Of a DNA stretch of 61,976 nucleotides, positions 34,964 through 44,675 are shown in pieces (position 1 is the stretch's first letter; each line of letters starts with the position of its first letter). Where the stretch lies: the NCBI GenBank assembly GCA_031262035.1, contig JAISIL010000172.1:1-61976 (forward strand). The letters run 5' to 3'. The notes below the pieces were generated by a model. The model was not told the DNA's origin. It worked only from the letters and a program-made list of their open reading frames with translations, and searched no databases. Source of the DNA: Spirochaetaceae bacterium. GTDB taxonomy: Bacteria; Spirochaetota; Spirochaetia; Treponematales; Breznakiellaceae. Made by a program: the position numbers and the translations under genes.

Positions 34964-35752
34964 TGTATTTCTAAACTACCGGCACAGGATACCAACACAA
35001 TTCGTATAATGTCCTACAATATGCAGATATTTGGTGTGTCCAAGATGAATAAGCCTGATGTGGTTGCTACTCTCCTTGATATTGTCGATGATGCTGATGT
35101 AATTGCCATTCAGGAGGTTCGTAGTGCCAGTCCTGCACCGGTGGAAGAATTTATGGCACGATTGCCTTTACATTATGATTATGTCCTGGGCCCACGGGAA
35201 GGCCGTTCGTCTTCTAAAGAACAGTTTTGGCTTATATATGATACCCGGAAAATTGCCCTTTTAGGCACTGAAAATTATGCCGACCCCGACGACGCCTTTG
35301 AACGAAGCCCCTTCGCTGTGCATCTTCGGTGCATAGGCGGGGAAAATGCTGAGGGCACCATGCCTTTTGATTTTATCATTGTGAATAATCACCTGAAACC
35401 GGGTGATGTCCATGCAGAAATTGCATTACTGCCTGCAATAGGGGGCTCTTTAACAGAGACATGGCAAGAGGCCGATGTAATTTACCTGGGCGATTTTAAC
35501 AGCGACGGCAACTATTACGATGAGGCCCACTTGGGTAACATCTTTCCCCAAGCCGCATACACAAGCATCATTGGGAATGAGGCCGATACCACTACGGCTT
35601 CCAGTAGCAACACCTACGACCGGATTATCATGAGCAATAGTGCAAAAGAAGATTGGACAGGGAATTGGGGTGTTGAGATAATAGCCCAACCGGGGGTCAG
35701 CGACCATTACCCGGTTTGGGCGGAGTTTTATACTGACAGAGACAGGGATTAG
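34913..35752 (+). CDS. Exported endonuclease/exonuclease/phosphatase-family protein
   Basis: DNase I-like fold: IRIMSYNMQIFG, VIAIQEVRS, FIIVNNHLKPGD, VIYLGDFNSDG and VSDHYPVWAEF supply the metal and catalytic residues. Substrate could be nucleic acid or a phosphoester. ATG 34913 gives a classical signal peptide (MSKIRVATKLLFVLFVVC, then ISKLPAQD), whose hydrophobic core is the translated arm of a family C repeat. The ATGs upstream (34814, 34850) lie within the methyltransferase gene. No Shine-Dalgarno is obvious. Confidence 0.85.
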   Translation: MSKIRVATKLLFVLFVVCISKLPAQDTNTIRIMSYNMQIFGVSKMNKPDVVATLLDIVDDADVIAIQEVRSASPAPVEEFMARLPLHYDYVLGPREGRSSSKEQFWLIYDTRKIALLGTENYADPDDAFERSPFAVHLRCIGGENAEGTMPFDFIIVNNHLKPGDVHAEIALLPAIGGSLTETWQEADVIYLGDFNSDGNYYDEAHLGNIFPQAAYTSIIGNEADTTTASSSNTYDRIIMSNSAKEDWTGNWGVEIIAQPGVSDHYPVWAEFYTDRDRD

Positions 35753-35756
35753 ATTT

Positions 35757-35844
35757 ACTCCCCTCCCCTTGCGGGAGGGGCTGGGGGCGGGGTTTATATG
35801 CACCCTACCCCCACCCAGCCTCCCCCAAGGGGGGTGGAGTGAAG
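35757..35844. repeat. Family B full element between nuclease and rpmE
   Basis: Two hairpins, CCCCTCCCCTTGCGGGAGGGG and CCTCCCCC-AA-GGGGGGTGG, in inverted arrangement with GGGGCTGGGGGCGGGG / CCCCCACCCAGCC inner arms. It is the clearest intact copy of the paired (inverted) form and lies between convergent genes. Confidence 0.9.
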
Positions 35845-35853
35845 GCCTGGTTT

Positions 35854-36054
35854 TTACTTGATTCCGTATTTCCTTCGGTCCCGGTCGATGCGGCCGGCGG
35901 TGTCTACTAGTTTTTGTTTGCCGGTGAAGAAGGGATGGCAGGCGGAACAAATTTCTACCTTTATATCCTTGACTGTTGACCGTGTTTCAATCACATTACC
36001 ACATGCACAGGTAATTGTTGTCGGTTCATACTTCGGATGAATCTTGTCTTTCAT
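35854..36054 (-). CDS. rpmE: Ribosomal protein bL31 (zinc-binding form)
   Basis: 66 residues: [11 protein letters not shown], zinc cysteines in CACGN and [21 protein letters not shown], ending in DRRKYGIK. The four-cysteine site is the C+ type. AGGAG lies 8 nt before ATG 36054; the GTG at 36063 is not used. It follows rho on the same strand, a common bacterial pair. Confidence 0.97.
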   Translation of the reverse strand: MKDKIHPKYEPTTITCACGNVIETRSTVKDIKVEICSACHPFFTGKQKLVDTAGRIDRDRRKYGIK

Positions 36055-36077
36055 AAAAAACACTCCTAAAAATCTAT

Positions 36078-37631
36078 TTACTCTCCGGAAAGCCCGGAAT
36101 TCATTGAATTAATGAATGCTTCATTATCCTTTGTTTTCTTCATTTTGTCAAGTAGCATTTCGATAATTTCTACATCGTCCATGCCGCTAATGACCTTACG
36201 AAGAATCCACATGCGTTGCAGGGTCTTTTCGTCGAGTAAGAGTTCCTCTTTACGGGTGCCGCTCTTCTTGATGTTGATTGCCGGGAAGACACGGCGGTCG
36301 CTTATGCGGCGATCGAGGACTATTTCGTTGTTGCCTGTTCCCTTAAACTCTTCGAAAATAACTTCGTCCATGCGGCTACCCGTTTCGATTAAGGCCGTGC
36401 TGATGATGGTAAGGCTGCCGCCTTCTTCTATATTACGGGCTGCACCAAAAAACCGTTTCGGCTTGTGTAATGCATTGCTGTCGACACCGCCTGAAAGGAT
36501 TTTGCCACTGGATGGCACTGTTTGGTTATAGGCACGGGCTAAACGGGTAATGCTATCGAGGAGGATTACCACATCTTTTCTATGTTCGGTAAGCCGTTTT
36601 GCCTTTTCCAGAACCATTTCTGTTACCTGCACGTGCCGGGTTGCCTGTTCATCAAAGGTGCTGGACACAACCTCGGCCCGGACGGAACGCTCCATATCGG
36701 TTACTTCCTCGGGGCGTTCATCAATCAAAAGGACAATGAGATATACTTCGGGATGATTTTTCGAGATAGCATTGGCTATCTGCTGCATCATAATTGTTTT
36801 ACCGGTGCGCGGGGGCGCCGTAATCAGAGCGCGCTGGCCCTTCCCTATCGGACAAAAGAGGTTGATAATTCTTTCGCTTACCGCAGTGCTCAGTGTTTCA
36901 AGGTTTAAAAGCTCGTCCGGATAGAGCGGGGTGAGGTTATCAAAAGGAATTCTATTCTGGGCAACGGTTGGGTCGTCGTAATTGACGCTTTCCACACGAA
37001 GCATAGCAAAAAAACGCTCGCCTTCTTTGGGGCTGCGGATTTGGCCGTAGACGGTGTCGCCGGTTTTTAGGGCAAAAAGCCGTATTTGGCTGGGGCTCAT
37101 GTAGATGTCGCTTGAACCGGGCAGGTAGGAGTTTTGCGGATTGCGTAAAAAGCCATAGCCGTCGGGGAGGATTTCCAGGCAGCCGTAAGCAAAAATGACC
37201 CCGCCCCTTTCGGTGTGGGCCTTAAGGACGCTGAATACCACATCCTGTTTTTTCATGGAAACAAGGTCTTCGTGGTTTACACCGTATGCAACAGCCAGTT
37301 CGCGCAGGTCCTTCATGTTAAGACCAAAAAGCTCGTTGATTGTAAGCCGGGGTTTACCGCCGTCGTTGCCCTCACGGGGTTTGGGGCTGCCGTAAAGGTC
37401 GGGCATTTTAGGCATGCGAACCGGTTCAAAATGCACCGGGGAAGCAGCTTCCTCGTGGAATAAAGCGTCTAAGGCGCCATGTTCAGAGCCATTGGCAAAA
37501 TCATCTTTGGGAAGGCCGTCTTCCACCTGTTCATGTGCAGAAGCATGCTCGGATTGAGGCCGTTTTACACGGCGAACCACCCGAACCGGCCTTTCAGCAC
37601 CCTCGTTATCAGTGTTTTTTCTAATTGGCAT
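36078..37631 (-). CDS. rho: Transcription termination factor Rho
   Basis: A 517-residue hexameric RNA helicase. The first ~100 residues are a charged, low-conservation extension; then a Rho N-terminal helical domain ([15 protein letters not shown]), RNA-binding domain ([20 protein letters not shown]), and ATPase core with [30 protein letters not shown] and the Q-loop/R-loop [20 protein letters not shown] precedes ATG 37631. Confidence 0.98.
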   Translation of the reverse strand: MPIRKNTDNEGAERPVRVVRRVKRPQSEHASAHEQVEDGLPKDDFANGSEHGALDALFHEEAASPVHFEPVRMPKMPDLYGSPKPREGNDGGKPRLTINELFGLNMKDLRELAVAYGVNHEDLVSMKKQDVVFSVLKAHTERGGVIFAYGCLEILPDGYGFLRNPQNSYLPGSSDIYMSPSQIRLFALKTGDTVYGQIRSPKEGERFFAMLRVESVNYDDPTVAQNRIPFDNLTPLYPDELLNLETLSTAVSERIINLFCPIGKGQRALITAPPRTGKTIMMQQIANAISKNHPEVYLIVLLIDERPEEVTDMERSVRAEVVSSTFDEQATRHVQVTEMVLEKAKRLTEHRKDVVILLDSITRLARAYNQTVPSSGKILSGGVDSNALHKPKRFFGAARNIEEGGSLTIISTALIETGSRMDEVIFEEFKGTGNNEIVLDRRISDRRVFPAINIKKSGTRKEELLLDEKTLQRMWILRKVISGMDDVEIIEMLLDKMKKTKDNEAFINSMNSGLSGE

Positions 37632-37762
37632 TATCTATTACTCCAAAAAACATACATATCTTTAGCTATTGCGGATTTTATAAAGAAATGACATAAATAT
37701 ACTTAGAATATAACATTTTTTAACTTTTTAGTCAAGCGGTTTTGCAAAAAAGTTTCAAAAAA

Positions 37763-38242
37763 TTATACGCCATTCTTTATTGTTTCTTCCAGCAGAGCTA
37801 AGGCAAAGAGCGCTGCCGCTTTCCGCACGGTGTTTCTGCCGCCTTCAAAATGTTTTTCGTAGACCTCCGGCTGGATTTCTGCCCTTCCCTGCCCTTTTTT
37901 TGCCAGGCCGATGTAGACCAAGCCGGTGTCTGCATAGCCGGTGGCGGATAGGGCAATGTCGACGCCGCTTTTTTCCAGGGCGGCTTTTGCCATTGCGGCG
38001 GCGGTTTCCCGGTTTACCGCGCCGTTTTTATCAAGAAAGCTCTTGTCAAGGCCAAGAAGGGCGACTTTTGCATCAATAGCATAGCTGACAAAGGCTCCCC
38101 AGAAGATATCGGAAGCGCCGGGGATCGACACAATGCTTGATGCGATAAGACCGCCGGTGCAGGATTCTGCTGTTGCAATCTTCAAGCCCTCTGCCTTCGC
38201 TTTTTTGACAATTTCCTTTGCTCTACTTGACAAAGTCGCCAT
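37763..38242 (-). CDS. pncC: Nicotinamide-nucleotide amidase (CinA C-terminal domain)
   Basis: A 159-residue stand-alone CinA-C protein that recycles NMN to NaMN for NAD. TAESCTGGLIASSIVSIPGAS is the catalytic signature, followed by VSYAIDAKVALLG and the LSATGYAD segment. ATG 38242 lies 6 bp after TAATAT, facing the P83/100 gene promoter. Confidence 0.93.
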   Translation of the reverse strand: MATLSSRAKEIVKKAKAEGLKIATAESCTGGLIASSIVSIPGASDIFWGAFVSYAIDAKVALLGLDKSFLDKNGAVNRETAAAMAKAALEKSGVDIALSATGYADTGLVYIGLAKKGQGRAEIQPEVYEKHFEGGRNTVRKAAALFALALLEETIKNGV

Positions 38243-38255
38243 AATGTTATATTAT
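38227..38255 (+). promoter_or_regulatory. P83/100 promoter, leaderless start
   Basis: TTGACA at 38227-38232, 17 bp, TATTAT at 38250-38255, 6 bp to ATG 38262. The -35 box lies inside the start of the divergent pncC gene. Confidence 0.85.
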
Positions 38256-38261
38256 CAGAGT

Positions 38262-39878
38262 ATGAATAAAATTAAAAGATATCAAGTAAGCATCTGTTTC
38301 GCAGTGTTTTTTCTCTTTTCTTCTATTAATATATACGCTCAGGAACAAAGCAATACTCAAGACCAAATCAATACTGATGAGCTTGAGCAGAGCCTGCCTG
38401 AGGTGACTTTCATCAATTATGAGGGGCCGCAGGCTGTTATCAATACCCGGGCGCAGATTACCAGTATCGGGACGAGCCTCGGCTCGGGCAGCGGAGACTC
38501 ACGCTATTTTGTAGTCCGTTCGATTACTGATGACGAGCCGGATAAGCTCAATGCAGATATTATCGGGCTTGGCCCCGGCGCGGGCGTTGACCATATTCGA
38601 AACCTCCGCCTGATTATTGCCGGGTATCTGGTGGCCTCTTATAATTATTCGGCCGAGGATGCGGCGACGCTGGCCAGTTTTATCACCGTGTATAATGCCG
38701 TGTATCGGGGTAATATGAATTATCTCGGCGGGAAGTATAAGAGCGCGGTGATGGGCCATATCACTCAGGATAATGCGGGGCTTTCGACCAATTATCAGGA
38801 TTGGCCGGGAAAGACGATGATGCTGATTCCACTTGGGAAGCCGGTAACGCCTCTGAGCACTGTGGATACTTCTGCGCTTACCGAGCCTGCTGTTGTTGAT
38901 AATCTGCGGAATAATGAGGACAATCAGGGTGTGGAGCAGCGGCAGAATATGGTTGACCTGAAGGAGCGCGAGTCGGATGCGGCAAATCAGCAGGCGCAGG
39001 ATTTGCGTGACGATGCGGCCAAGCAGCAGGAGGCTGTTGACACCGGGAAGCAGGAAGTGGCCCAGCAAAAACAGGAAGTGGAGACCGAAAAGCAAAATAT
39101 TGCCGACGAGCAGCAGAAATTGGACCAGGATAAGGCGGCAGGGAATGTGACGCCCCAGGAAGCACAGGCTAAACAGGATGAATTAGACCAGCGGGCCCAG
39201 GATAATCAGCAAAAAGAGCAGGAAGTGGCACAAAAAGAGGATGATTTAAACCAGCAGCAGGCGCAAGCGACACAAACCAAGCAGGCTGCAGATGATGCTC
39301 AGGCTGTTGCCGACCAGAAATCCGGGGAGGCCCAGGCGGAACGGGACGGTATTCAGCAGGACCAGCAAAATCAGATTGATAATGCGCCCCCTGCCCCGGC
39401 GGCAGATACAAGTGTGCTTGCAATAAAGATGGCCGGAACAAATGCCAAGCAAGGCCAGTTTGTTATAATTGATACGAAAACAGGCAGCACAGCCAAGACT
39501 TCGGCATTGAACACCGTGGCTATTCGCAGTGTGCAGATGGTTGGCGGAAAGGTTTTCGCCATTGCAGGCGACGCAAGTGCGGCAACAGGAGCCGTTCGGC
39601 TGATTGAGCTTGACACAACAGGGCTTACCATTGCTACACAGGGAACCGATGACATTAATGCAGATAGTTTATTGTGGGTGAATGGGAATGATTTATACGC
39701 AATAACGGCCAGCGGAGGCAAAAATTACATTGCACGCTTTAATGCAAGCCTTGCCAAGCAGGCCCAAAGTGCCACAGCGGTGAATGCAAGCGCCGGGGTG
39801 TTTATTCAAAATGGTAAATTGATGACGCAGGCGGAAAACGGTTCGGCATTGGTGCTGGATGCTTCAACTTTAAACTAA
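38262..39878 (+). CDS. P83/100-family periplasmic protein
   Basis: 538 residues with a signal peptide (FAVFFLFSSINIYAQ). The first half is a globular domain (VTFINYEGP..., YFVVRSITDDEPDKLNADIIGLGPGAGVDHIRN...), as in the spirochaetal P83/100 antigen. Residues ~240-385 are a long Gln/Glu/Lys/Asp-rich coiled coil; a small beta-domain ends the protein. The function of the family is unknown. ATG 38262 is fixed by the promoter; earlier in-frame codons lie in pncC antisense. Confidence 0.85.
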   Translation: MNKIKRYQVSICFAVFFLFSSINIYAQEQSNTQDQINTDELEQSLPEVTFINYEGPQAVINTRAQITSIGTSLGSGSGDSRYFVVRSITDDEPDKLNADIIGLGPGAGVDHIRNLRLIIAGYLVASYNYSAEDAATLASFITVYNAVYRGNMNYLGGKYKSAVMGHITQDNAGLSTNYQDWPGKTMMLIPLGKPVTPLSTVDTSALTEPAVVDNLRNNEDNQGVEQRQNMVDLKERESDAANQQAQDLRDDAAKQQEAVDTGKQEVAQQKQEVETEKQNIADEQQKLDQDKAAGNVTPQEAQAKQDELDQRAQDNQQKEQEVAQKEDDLNQQQAQATQTKQAADDAQAVADQKSGEAQAERDGIQQDQQNQIDNAPPAPAADTSVLAIKMAGTNAKQGQFVIIDTKTGSTAKTSALNTVAIRSVQMVGGKVFAIAGDASAATGAVRLIELDTTGLTIATQGTDDINADSLLWVNGNDLYAITASGGKNYIARFNASLAKQAQSATAVNASAGVFIQNGKLMTQAENGSALVLDASTLN

Positions 39879-39938
39879 TTTTTTATTTTTTTTCTCGTAA
39901 ACTGAAAGCAAAATAAGCAATCTTGCCATACTTAGTGT

Positions 39939-41885
39939 ATGAAGCAGATATGCATTAGATTGGTTTTAGTATCTTGCCTCCTTGTATTAGGGGGCAAGAG
40001 ATTTGTTGTATTCGCTGAGGCGCTTGATTCCACCCTTCCTCCTGTGGAATTGAGCAGCCTCAATTTTGTTAATCAAAATATTAGCGATATACTAATGGTC
40101 TTTGCAGAACTTACCGGCAAGTCCATTATTGCAGACGAGTCGATAAAGGGTAGCACCTCTTTTTATTTCAATAATGTTGATGATATTGAAACCTCATTCA
40201 ACAAGTTTTTGCTACTCAACAAACTGAATGCTAGTGTAGAAAGCGGTATTACTATTATATCAAAGAATGCAGCCGGCGGTATAAAGAAGCAGGAAGAGAA
40301 AAAAGATTTTCTGCAATATGAAAATGGTTCGTATTCGCTTTTTATTAATCAGGTAAAACTAAGTGATTGTATTAATGAGTTGTTTTTAAAAGCAGGCAAG
40401 GAATACAGTTTACTCTTTAAAGCAGATATGATGCTTGACAAATTGTATTTCAGCAATAAGTCCTTTGATGAAATTCTAAAGATTGTTCTTGAACAGGGTA
40501 ATGCCGATTATGTTTTGCGTGATAATATTTATTATATTACCGAAGTGCAGAAGCGTGATATTGTTAAGAAGTTTAAGGAAACACAGCTTATTCCCTTGAA
40601 GTTTATTTCCGTGCAGGAAATACAAAATATTCTTCCCCATGAATTAAGTGCAGGGAATTTTATCAAGGTGGCAACAGGAACTAATTCACTGATTGTAACA
40701 GGAAGCAGTGAAGAGATTCAGCCTATTATTGCATTTATTGAAAAAATAGACAGTGAAAACAGCAATTTAACACGGCAGCGTTTTGATTTAAAGTATCAGA
40801 ATGTAAAAGATATTGTGCCTGCCCTGCCACAATCAATACACACAAACGCTGTGCAGATAATTCCGGGAACTAATTCTTTTGTTACAAGAGGGACAAAAGC
40901 GCAGATAGAAGAATTGGCTCAGTATATAAGCACTATTGATATAAACGAGACTATGTATCCGGTGCAATTACGGTATATTAAGACAGAAGATTTACTTAAG
41001 AACCTGCCGCCTTCTGCACAAAATAGCAGTGTTCCCATGCTTTTTGATTCAGGTTACCCGAATAAGGTCTTTTTTAAAGGCAGTGCGGAAATGTATGCAC
41101 GGTTTACCGAAGAGCTTAAGGAAATTGACCGTCCCAAGCCGCAATTGCGCTATGAGCTTTTGGTTATTGAGTATACCAAGAACAAGGATACAAAGGCATC
41201 AGCAAGTTTAGCAGTGGAGAAGGCAAAGAAATTAGGCGACGGCAACTATTCATTGTTGGGGAATTTAAGCAATATTCTTAATATCAATTTTGATGTTATA
41301 TCAAAGTTTGGCTATCAATTTGCTGCTTCTCTTAATATGCAGCTTAGTGATAATACAGCAAAGGTTTATGCAGATACTACCTTGCATGGGATAAGCGGCG
41401 AGGAAATTCGTTTTCAGAACACAGACACTTACCGGTATCAGGAGCTGGAAACGGATTCAGACACGGGGAAGCTTATCCGATCGGGTGTCACCAGGGAGAT
41501 AAGCTCCGGTTTGATTGTCGGCCTTAATGGCTGGGTTTCAGGTGATGATATGATTACCATTAATGTCAATGCAACGGTTTCCAAGCAGAACAACAATGGT
41601 TCACGGGAAGGGGGCAGTTCAATTCCTTCTACTTCGGAACGGATTATAAACACACAGATTCGTTCGCCTTCCGGCAAACCAATTGTGCTGAGCGGATTGA
41701 TGAAAGAGACAAGTAATGCACGGAAAAACGGTCAATTATTTGCAGGTGACAGAAGTATCTCAAACGAAAAGACAGAGGTAGTAATTTATATTGTTCCCTA
41801 TTTGGTTCGCGATACTGCAGGGAATACAAATCTTTCAGAAGAACTTGAACAGTATTATAACAAGCTTATAGGAGAAGCAAAATAA
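39939..41885 (+). CDS. gspD: Secretin (GspD/PilQ family)
   Basis: A 648-residue outer-membrane ring protein that opens the secretion operon. Signal peptide, N0/N1-like domains (ELSSLNFVNQNISDILMVFAELTGKSIIADESI), repeated ring modules (PLKFISVQEIQNILP..., RFDLKYQNVKDIVPAL...), and the C-terminal secretin domain ending in KPIVLSGLMKE...KTEVVIYIVPYLV. The start may be leaderless: TGC-CATACT lies 6 bp before ATG, but the -35 is unclear. Confidence 0.93.
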   Translation: MKQICIRLVLVSCLLVLGGKRFVVFAEALDSTLPPVELSSLNFVNQNISDILMVFAELTGKSIIADESIKGSTSFYFNNVDDIETSFNKFLLLNKLNASVESGITIISKNAAGGIKKQEEKKDFLQYENGSYSLFINQVKLSDCINELFLKAGKEYSLLFKADMMLDKLYFSNKSFDEILKIVLEQGNADYVLRDNIYYITEVQKRDIVKKFKETQLIPLKFISVQEIQNILPHELSAGNFIKVATGTNSLIVTGSSEEIQPIIAFIEKIDSENSNLTRQRFDLKYQNVKDIVPALPQSIHTNAVQIIPGTNSFVTRGTKAQIEELAQYISTIDINETMYPVQLRYIKTEDLLKNLPPSAQNSSVPMLFDSGYPNKVFFKGSAEMYARFTEELKEIDRPKPQLRYELLVIEYTKNKDTKASASLAVEKAKKLGDGNYSLLGNLSNILNINFDVISKFGYQFAASLNMQLSDNTAKVYADTTLHGISGEEIRFQNTDTYRYQELETDSDTGKLIRSGVTREISSGLIVGLNGWVSGDDMITINVNATVSKQNNNGSREGGSSIPSTSERIINTQIRSPSGKPIVLSGLMKETSNARKNGQLFAGDRSISNEKTEVVIYIVPYLVRDTAGNTNLSEELEQYYNKLIGEAK

Positions 41886-43234
41886 TGCATTCGATTCAGG
41901 ATTTTATGCCCTTACCGGAAAAAGAACAACACAGCTATCAATTTATTGAAGAAACAGGATTGATAGTTTTAAAAACAGATAATGAACATGTGTATTTGGG
42001 GTATGCACATGAAAATTATATTATCCATAGCAATCTTCTTTCTCGTTTCCATTTAAAAAAGTTAGTCTTTTACCCCATTTTGCACAATGAGCTGATTCAA
42101 TGGCTTGGAGAAGAAGCAATCAGGCAGAGCAGGCAGAGCGATACCGAGTCTGGCAAGGCGGCAAACACAGACAGTATGACCCTTGACACTCTTGCCAATG
42201 ATGCACCGATTGTAAATCTGGTAAATGCACTGTGTATAGAAGGTATACGCAAGGGGGCATCGGATATACACATTGAAACAATGGAAGGAAAGATGCAGGT
42301 GCGTTACCGTATTGATGGTGCATTAATCAATACAAAAGAATATGCTGTGCAGTATTTTAAGGCTGTATCTTCGCGTATAAAGGTAATGGCTAATTTAAAT
42401 ATCCTTGAAAACAGAATGCCGCAGGACGGCCGTATTACCGTTGAAACAGATAGTGAAAAGATTGATTTTCGTGTATCAATTATTCCTGTTACAAGCGGTG
42501 AATCAATTGTGCTGCGTATTTTAGGCAGAAAGAACTGTGCTGCAGGCTTTGAAGAACTGGGTTTTTCTGCAAAACAGATAGAAACCTTGCATAAAATGCT
42601 TTCTTCGCCACAAGGTTTGGTGCTGGTAACAGGGCCTACAGGCAGCGGTAAAACTACTACCTTAAACACCATGCTTAAAATTTTGAGCAGCAGCGAAAGA
42701 AAGATTATCAGCATAGAAGACCCGGTTGAATATTCTGTTCCCGGGGTAAATCAGATTCAGATTAATGAGAAAATAGGTTTAAGTTTTGATGTGCTGCTTC
42801 GCCGTGTATTAAGGCAGGACCCAAATATTATTATGATTGGTGAAATTCGCGATAAGGCAACGGCAGATATTGCTATTCGTGCGGCCCTTACCGGCCATCT
42901 GGTGCTTTCTACTATGCACACAAACGATGCAGCATCGGTGATTCCCCGCCTTTTGAATATGGGCATTGAAAGTTATTTATTGGCTGCCGTTTTACGAGGG
43001 GCACTTGCACAAAGGCTTGTTCGTAAAAGCGCTGGAGGCAGAACCGTTATCGCAGAACTTTTTTGCAATTCCAATTTGCTTGAAGACCTGATTATCGGAA
43101 AGAATACCCATGCCGCTATTCTGCAATTTCTGAAAGAGGCCGGAATGAAAACACTTTGGGAAGAAGGTATGGAGAAGGTAAAACAGGGTATAACGACTAT
43201 CGAAGAAATTTCGGAGGAGATTGCAGTTGAATAA
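41885..43234 (+). CDS. gspE: Type II secretion/pilus assembly ATPase (GspE/PilB)
   Basis: A 449-residue cytoplasmic hexameric ATPase. Walker A GPTGSGKTTTL (~249-259), Asp box ISIEDPVEY, Walker B IIMIGEIRD, His box AALTGHLVLSTMHTNDA. The four-cysteine zinc motif of many GspE proteins is missing and the N-terminal domain is short. It overlaps the secretin stop (TAATG). Confidence 0.96.
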   Translation: MHSIQDFMPLPEKEQHSYQFIEETGLIVLKTDNEHVYLGYAHENYIIHSNLLSRFHLKKLVFYPILHNELIQWLGEEAIRQSRQSDTESGKAANTDSMTLDTLANDAPIVNLVNALCIEGIRKGASDIHIETMEGKMQVRYRIDGALINTKEYAVQYFKAVSSRIKVMANLNILENRMPQDGRITVETDSEKIDFRVSIIPVTSGESIVLRILGRKNCAAGFEELGFSAKQIETLHKMLSSPQGLVLVTGPTGSGKTTTLNTMLKILSSSERKIISIEDPVEYSVPGVNQIQINEKIGLSFDVLLRRVLRQDPNIIMIGEIRDKATADIAIRAALTGHLVLSTMHTNDAASVIPRLLNMGIESYLLAAVLRGALAQRLVRKSAGGRTVIAELFCNSNLLEDLIIGKNTHAAILQFLKEAGMKTLWEEGMEKVKQGITTIEEISEEIAVE

Positions 43235-44222
43235 TAAGATTAAGAATAAAAAAATTCTTTCATGGATCTCTATGTTATCAATGCTTTTGGGTGCAGGCCT
43301 GACCATACGGGAAGCGCTTGCCATTATTGGCGATGAGCTTTCGAAGAGCATACTGGCTTCTATAGAAAAGGGAAAGACATTTTCTGCATCTTTACGGGAA
43401 AACTGTATTGCCTTGCCGGCTTATATAATAGAGCTTTGCAGTTCCGGTGAAGCGCTTGGCACACTGGAAAGTATCTTTGTGCAGATTAAAATGATACTTG
43501 GTGAAAAAGAAAAGGTGCGTGAAAAGATTATATCATCTTTACTGTATCCCTGTATTATTTTGGCCTGTCTTGTTCTGGGGATTGCAGGTATTTCAATCTT
43601 TCTTTTACCACAAATTGAAATTATCTTTTCCGGTTTTGCTAAAGATGCAGGCAATGAAATAAGGCAGAACATTAAAATAATCAAAATACTGCTCTTTTCA
43701 TTGTCCGGCTTTGTAGTGTTTATTATACTGTTTTTTCTTCTGCTTAAAAAAGAAGACCGGGATGCTTTTGTTTTAAGGATACCTCTTGCAGGCAGATTTA
43801 TATCATCTTACCTTACACTGAATTTCTGCTTTACTATGGAGATACTTTGTAATGGCGGCTTCCCCTTGAATCAGAGTCTTGAAAAATCGGCAGTGTCTAT
43901 TGGCAATGCAGTTTGGAAAGATGCATTACTGCGCATTAAGGCAAAGACTGAAAGCGGTATCAATGTAGCCCAGTGTTTTCTGGAAGAAAAAGTATTCCCC
44001 GGCATTTTGGTAAAATGGATACAGATTGGGAATCATTCCCAGCAAATAGGCCCTGTTTTTTCGCAAATGCGCCATTATTTTGCCCTGGATATCGAGAGGC
44101 AATGTGAAAATATGATGAAGCTTATAGAACCGGCTATTACCCTGGTGGTAGGAATTGTAACACTGGTATTGATTGTATCGATTATATTACCCTTGTATAA
44201 AATTTTTGGAACTATTATATAG
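43227..44222 (+). CDS. gspF: Inner-membrane platform protein (GspF/PilC)
   Basis: About 331 residues with the GspF repeat: the first copy (MLGAGLTIREALAII..., SLRENCIALPAYIIELCSSGEALGTLESI) and the second (FTMEILCNGGFPLNQSLEKSA..., FPGILVKWIQIGNHSQQIGPVFSQM), and three membrane segments. TTG 43227, 7 nt after GGAGGAG, is preferred over TTG 43221. It overlaps gspE. Confidence 0.93.
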   Translation: MNNKIKNKKILSWISMLSMLLGAGLTIREALAIIGDELSKSILASIEKGKTFSASLRENCIALPAYIIELCSSGEALGTLESIFVQIKMILGEKEKVREKIISSLLYPCIILACLVLGIAGISIFLLPQIEIIFSGFAKDAGNEIRQNIKIIKILLFSLSGFVVFIILFFLLLKKEDRDAFVLRIPLAGRFISSYLTLNFCFTMEILCNGGFPLNQSLEKSAVSIGNAVWKDALLRIKAKTESGINVAQCFLEEKVFPGILVKWIQIGNHSQQIGPVFSQMRHYFALDIERQCENMMKLIEPAITLVVGIVTLVLIVSIILPLYKIFGTII

Positions 44223-44231
44223 GAGATTTTT

Positions 44232-44675
44232 ATGAACAAGCAGAAACAGAGAAACAGACATGATGAAGGCTGGACACTCATTGAAACACTCATCGTAATT
44301 GGTATTGTTTTGGTGCTCAGCTCTTCGGTTGGTTTTATGGCTATCAAGTATCTGGACAGAGCAAAAATGGTAAGCGCCAAAAGCCAGATTGAAACCTTTT
44401 GCCTTGCACTGGACGCCTATTATCTTGATTGTGGTGAGTATCCCAGTGAATTACAGGGCCTAGCGGCATTGTGGAGCCAGCCGAATAGCAGTCAGGCGCT
44501 GAAATTTTGGAACGGCCCCTATCTTTCTAAAAATATACCCGATGACCCTTGGGGACGGGAATACGAATACCGGATGCCCGGTGTAAACCATATGGCCTAT
44601 AGTATTCGTTCATTCGGAGCAGACGGCCTGGAAGGTGGAACAGGAAATGAAGCAGATATTTGTTCATGGGAATGA
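44232..44675 (+). CDS. gspG: Major pseudopilin (GspG-like)
   Basis: 147 residues with a prepilin leader: cleavage after Gly13 in DEG|WTLIETLIVIGIVLVLSSSVG, Glu at +5, then YYLDCGEYPSELQGLAAL, DPWGREYEYRMPG, and the FGADG segment near the end, as in GspG. Trp at +1 replaces the usual Phe. Requires the A24 peptidase (28206). GGAG precedes ATG 44232. Confidence 0.92.
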   Translation: MNKQKQRNRHDEGWTLIETLIVIGIVLVLSSSVGFMAIKYLDRAKMVSAKSQIETFCLALDAYYLDCGEYPSELQGLAALWSQPNSSQALKFWNGPYLSKNIPDDPWGREYEYRMPGVNHMAYSIRSFGADGLEGGTGNEADICSWE

